A stretch of 64,000 nucleotides of DNA. It comes from Siphlonurus alternatus (lineage: Eukaryota; Arthropoda; Insecta; Ephemeroptera; Siphlonuridae). Each line of letters begins with the position of its first letter. The stretch's first letter is position 1. The notes under the pieces were generated by a model. The model saw nothing but the letters and a program-made list of their open reading frames with translations, had not been told where the DNA came from and did not search any database. Positions 59,001-64,000 of this stretch are shown here, one piece after another. The stretch is from NCBI GenBank assembly GCA_949825025.1, contig OX463778.1:32681969-32745968 (forward strand). Reading direction: 5' to 3'. The position numbers and the translations under genes were made by a program.

Positions 59001-61446
59001 AGAGCATGGTATTTAAATTTCATTGAATACAAAGCCGTATAATATATGTATATAATATAATAATATAATTAAGTATAGTATAAATATTAAAGCGAAGTTG
59101 TAAAGAATTAATAAGAAAAAATACTCTAAAATTATTTTCCAAAACTAAAAGAAAAAAGGTGTTATTTAATTCAAATTTGTAAATTATTTGTATTTTGTGT
59201 TATTTATTAATTAATTATATACACGTGCGTAGTGTTTATAATATTGCTAAAATATGCCTGTGATACTAAAACATATTAAGAATTAATAAACATACTGTCA
59301 TAAATTTACATTTATTATAATATGATCACATATTTATTTTATCATTTTTTTTTTTTTTCTAATGTTAATTATTGAAAAAGAAAAATCACGCTAACAATAG
59401 AACATTTTCACACAGAATTTAAAGTGCAGGTAATTTTTGACTGTGTACAACAGCAACAGGATGAAGATAATAAATCAGTGCGTTCAGGTGACTATTTTGG
59501 AGACAAGAACAACAATAAGACAACGTGTAGAGGGAACATCTAAATTGAGAAGAGTTCTATAAGCTTTTCTTGGTTTACACTTTACGGGCTTTAATAAAAA
59601 AAAAAACTTCTGAAGACGTGTTAAGAATATTTTTTACCTCTCTAACTAGCTAGGGGAGTTAAATCTACAAAAAAAAGTGAGACTTAAAAAGATGGTTCTA
59701 TTGGTTAAAATTTAAATTATTATTATTTTTTTAATACCAGACAATGTAGGTTTGTTTCATTGTTTGCTTATATTAACTCCACCCATTTCTCCATGACATT
59801 ATACTGTGACCACATTTATTTTAAATATTTTCTTATCTGATATATATAATATATATTCATATTATTGTAATAATAATAATTTTTAAAAAACCCGCCCTGA
59901 ATTCCTATGTGAATTAAGTCATTAAGTAACGTTAATTTCGCAAGCAATATTTAAGTTTCTAGTTCAGTGTGTATCATACAGTATATATAGTCCGCTCTAA
60001 TTTATTTTACACTGCAATTTTTTTTATCTTAATAAGCTTTATACAACACATGTTCTCACGATGTCAAGAAACTTTTTCTGCGGCTGCGATGTAATGAACT
60101 TTTTATTTAATTTTAGATGAAGACGTGGATAAGATGATGTAAAAAATGATCACCATGACGTTGGTGTTATAACATTTTGATATCAAAATTAGCTTTGAAA
60201 TTTGTATAAAACACAATGATTCATGTTTTAATAATATATTTTTAATATTCAAAAATCATTTTGAACTGCATACAATAATTAAAATACGTGTATATATGTA
60301 TATAGTATATATATTATGTTGTATTTCTATAGTGATTAATAATATAAAATATGTTCAAATGTATACGTCAAATGCATGCCGTTGAATATCGATGTGCATT
60401 TCTAAAATGAGCTTGTGTTACTCTACACTTACTCTGTAGTGCATAAGGGTATATAATTTTATTATTCCAAATATTGTAAGAATTTTGCGGGAGAAACAAT
60501 AATGGACGAATTAATCGCAAAATTCACAAATATAGGGAACTGATGCAGTATTTTCTTTTTAATTATCTGGATAAAATATGTATATATTATATGCTGCACC
60601 CAGCTAGCTTTCCTCTGCTATTAAATATTCTACAGAAATATATTATATTATTTTATGCTGTGTATAATAGCCATATTATTATGTTTTTTTTTTTTTTTGT
60701 ATAGTTCTCTAATAGTAACATGTATTTGTTTCAAATGATATAATTGCTTCATCTTACTTTCAATATTGTTAAATTTCTCCTTTCCTTTCCAGTACAATTT
60801 TGTACCATAAGAGTGTCAATTGTCATTATAAATAATTATAATGTTGCTCTTATATTCATGCAAGTATTGTATAATTGATGAGACGTTTACTTTCTAAAAT
60901 AATAGAAAAAAATCCTTGATTTGTATATGTCATTGTTATGCAGTTTCCGCTTAAGCTAATTGGTTTGATTTATCCCATGTTTACTATCGTAGTGAGTCAC
61001 GTACGTATCATGTACAAAGATACAGACATGCTACAGCGGACGTTCCGCTGAGTGCTGCTGCAACTCGCTGATTGCATGTTGGCCACGCGCAACTAACGCA
61101 GAATGCACGCAGAGGGAGTGAAATTAACTTATATATAATATCATGTCATTGAACGTTCAATGTTATGGGAAATAACAACGTTAATATATACTCTGTACGT
61201 CTCGGAACATACCTACAGACAATCCTGCATTGTTAGTCTTTTTTAATTTTTTTTTTCAGGTGCCAAGACAACGTATCTTTATTTTAAAATGCATCAATAC
61301 GACAGTGGCAATTGAAAGTTTTGTCACAATCGGTAATAATAAACCATAACGTTATTTCTAAGCTACGTGAGATTCACTCCAATTTGCCTGAGATTAGCAT
61401 AATCTCCGATGGGCACCAATAAACTGACTGGTTTCGTGTTGCAGCA
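56010..61446. other. Probable long first intron
   Basis: Very AT-rich. Apart from the TTAA MITE at 58404-58629, no exon, RNA gene or element boundary is visible. A somewhat GC-richer patch at about 61010-61115 shows no frame. Confidence 0.5.
58404..58629. mobile_element. 226-bp MITE with TTAA ends
   Basis: TTAA at 58404-58407 and 58626-58629. Termini GG(G/T)(C/G)GGATTCA(C/G)ATGG with related complement, extending through GCGACGCGA(C/T). The minus-strand frames at 58330-58668 are artefacts of this element. Confidence 0.8.
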
Positions 61447-61449
61447 GGG

Positions 61450-61712
61450 ATGTCGTGCGCGGCGGCACTGCTGGAGGCGCTGCACCACTCGCCCCGGCTC
61501 GCGTGTTTGCCGGGGGGAAGGGACCGCCAGGGACGACCGTTGCTGCTGCTAGCCGCCCTCGAGCCCCCCGCAACCTCCCCCGGTTCGGCCTCCAACTCGT
61601 CCTTCTCCTCCGCCCTCTCCTCTCCGCCTTCACCCCACAGCGATGCGCACAGTGATGCGCATGGAACGAATATGGTGGAGCAGCTACTCAAATACCTAGC
61701 GTCTACTTTAAG
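61450..61712 (+). CDS. First coding exon of a probable Sec14-domain protein (partial)
   Basis: An acceptor (TTGCAG, also TTGCAGCAG three bases on) precedes the ATG at 61450; the frame runs 87 codons to a donor (AAG|gtgaga, 61712/61713) in phase 2. It is strongly GC-rich in an AT-rich setting, which supports coding. Residues about 15-35 (RLACLPGGRDRQGRPLLLL) resemble the start of the Sec14/CRAL-TRIO module found at the N terminus of Trio, MCF2L/Dbs, PLEKHG4 and SESTD1, where a GGRD.(R/Q)G.P..L motif is typical. A Ser/Pro/His-rich insert follows, then VEQLLKYLASTLR. The family member cannot be decided from one exon; the rest lies beyond the right edge. Confidence 0.55.
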
Positions 61713-64000
61713 GTGAGATCTGATGTATTTAAATAATGTATAACTCAATGCGGTGCTCTGTCGTACATTAATAATACCTCATCTATAAGTTCTGCAGGTG
61801 TGTGGTAAACAAAAAGATGAATTAAAGTTTAGTTTGGAGAGAATGGGACAGTTATTTTAATTTGGATTAATATTATAGAAATTTACCAAAATCAGTTAAC
61901 AATGTAAGAATATAGCAGAAGGGTTGAAATTGATTAAATTTTGATTTAAAAAAAATATTAAGCCATGAAATCACCTTCTTTCCGTTAATTTTTTTCCTGT
62001 GCATGGAAGCCGGGACCGGGACCAATTAAGGTACATATAGATAAGGGTCTCGTGGCCTACGTCGCTACTGGTTTTACGTTTGAGACGGATCAGGCACTCC
62101 CCCCGTGATAATTATATAATTATGTATAGTAACGCCAAGATGGGATGTTTCGACAATCTATATCTTGACTATACGTTCGTCGCTCTATCGTTTTATACAC
62201 CGTGTTATTAAGTTATTATCACGTATGAGACCTAGATTCGTCCGACGGGTCGACTTTATCGAACAAAACTCCCACCACGTAGAAATTGGTTTAGTTGAGT
62301 GACGTACATTACTGGAAGAATAAGGCAATTAAACTATATAGGCAAGCAATTAAAATAATTATCATCAAATATAATTCTTTAATTAAATCTTATACTTTCT
62401 GCATGCATGAACATAAAATCATATATAGATAAGCATTTTTAGTGCCTTAAAAGATAGTTTAAAGTGTCATAAAAAGTTTAAAAAATTAACAATTTCATTA
62501 TAGTATTTAAATATTACATTAACGTTTTAAATTATACAGTATAATTGTAAGATAATGGTATTATAATAACTTATGATTTAAAAACGACCAATAATAAAAC
62601 TCCAAATTTAAAACTTAATCAATTTACAAGCACCCGCGGTTAACAACACCTATGTTTTAACAAAGTATATATTATAATATATATTTATGTGCTCCTTCGT
62701 GCATCATGATGTAAGCTACCTGGGCTTAGTTTTCAACATGGTAATAACACGTTTCAAGGCAAAGAGAAGCCTCAGAGTGATAAGAAAAGGTTCTAAGTAT
62801 CTTAAAATAACACTTGAAGCTGTTGCCAACTTGATATACTCTCTTTTATTACAAACGTAAATTACCTTAAACTTTAAAATAACTCTAATTAATTTTGTTT
62901 TGTTCTATTAAACAATTTTTTGCCATAATGTACACGTCAAGATATGCACCACAAACGTTATATACCTCAGTCTGATTTGTTGGAGCTCAAAGATGAAGCT
63001 ATACACAAACAAATTAGCATGCTGTCCTAAGGTGCAGTGTACATTCTGTACAAATATATATGGTTTAAAATTTATATGAAAAATATACAATTGATACATT
63101 TGAAACCATAATAATTAATTATTTGGCACTATCACCGTTTTACTCCGATTGTTAAATAAAATAGTTTCTCTCCGGTGATGTGTCCGTTAAGATCAAAGGT
63201 TATTTTCTTATATAGATATGGAACTCTCAGTGTATCAGTAATGAAGTTTTCTCGTTAATTTGGTCTCTTCCGTGTCACCGACCAAGCGCGAAATTAACCA
63301 CGATGGTCTTCTTACTCTCGACACATGAACTAGTGGTTGGTGGCCATGTGAAAAAAGGCACTGCTTGCACAATATACAGGTCGGTGAACGGCCGTGTAAT
63401 AGCATGACAGAACATGCAGCTTCACTAACAATCAATTCAATGCATTTTTTTTTTTTTTTACTTCGGGAGGTAGTCACTCAGACGTAATATCTTTCAACAA
63501 GCACAATTTGTTTTGTATTATTACATTACATAAGTCATGAAGGTTTAAAAACGTGATATATAACAACATAACATTCTGTAAATTACTTATACATGCAGCA
63601 TAAAATCTCATGCCAAATTAAACCCTAGCAATACTTTGCTTGGTGGCTATCTAAAGATAAATATTTTCTTCAGATTTTTCTAGCAGTCATTTTTGAAACA
63701 AGTATAGCAAAAATAAATATTTGAATAAATTTATATCATAATTAATTTAAAAAAAAAAACAGTACTTCTAATTTTTTTCTGCTCTGTGATGAAACGGAGA
63801 CTCGAAAAGGACATGGGATTTGTATAGTCGTCGTCTCGGAAAATTTCCCTTTGTGACCTTGTTAATCACCATTCGCCGGAAGAATAACATAGGGCATCGT
63901 TATTTTGTTATTTTAACAAGGCAACAAGTAGAAAAATTTTCAAGGCGATAAGTGTACCACAGTGTATTGACCCTAACCTCTGAATGACCCCCACAGCACG
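61713..64000. other. Intron running to the window edge
   Basis: AT-rich, with two less AT-rich patches (about 61990-62290 and 63235-63440). No exon with splice sites and a good frame, and no terminal repeats, are visible in either patch. Confidence 0.5.

Noticed and set aside
61374..61748. 124-codon minus-strand frame
   Set aside because: Shadow of the plus-strand exon at 61450-61712, which has proper acceptor and donor sites and a recognisable motif.

Overview
The window looks like a piece of an AT-rich arthropod nuclear genome, most likely a crustacean. Introns and intergenic DNA are extremely AT-rich, coding exons are much richer in GC, introns are spliceosomal GT-AG (one GC-AG), and microsatellites such as (TA)n and (TTTA)n and many short non-autonomous transposons are present. 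The organism is an inference from the genes and repeats; nothing in the window names it.

Layout. Bases 535-17996 are a large inverted duplication: two nearly identical 4.3 kb arms (535-4840 and 13682-17996) around an 8.8 kb spacer. The arms carry exons of an ETS1/Pointed-type transcription factor. The longer minus-strand copy (12504-14682) also keeps the ETS-domain exons, but with frameshifts, a 14-nt deletion and changes at near-invariant DNA-binding residues, so I call it an unprocessed pseudogene. The spacer holds a direct tandem duplication, an unrecognised Glu-rich terminal exon, a tRNA-Glu-headed SINE and several foldback transposons. Downstream are three complete, intact plus-strand genes: ZER1 (18620-28602, 776 codons, CUL2 E3 substrate receptor), cytosolic valyl-tRNA synthetase (31047-42673, 1045 or 1143 aa depending on one donor site) and a DENND1/connecdenn Rab35 GEF (44019-50202, 828 aa). 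The first coding exon of a probable Sec14-domain protein (61450-61712) runs off the right edge; its non-coding first exon is probably near 55700-56009.

The genes are unrelated housekeeping and trafficking loci and do not form a pathway. The richest signal is in the repeats. A set of long, nearly perfect palindromes (0.35-3 kb) has TTAA at both ends and R-rich/Y-rich termini, as expected of Kolobok-type non-autonomous elements. One of them has its pre-insertion site preserved in a paralogous copy 1.7 kb away. Several hAT-like elements have exact 8-bp target duplications. The most interesting coding observation is an in-frame, GC-rich 98-codon extension of one ValRS exon that encodes a GST-C/eEF1B-like segment between the catalytic core and the anticodon-binding domain.

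Exon boundaries were set by hand from splice consensus, phase continuity and remembered family alignments; no search was run.
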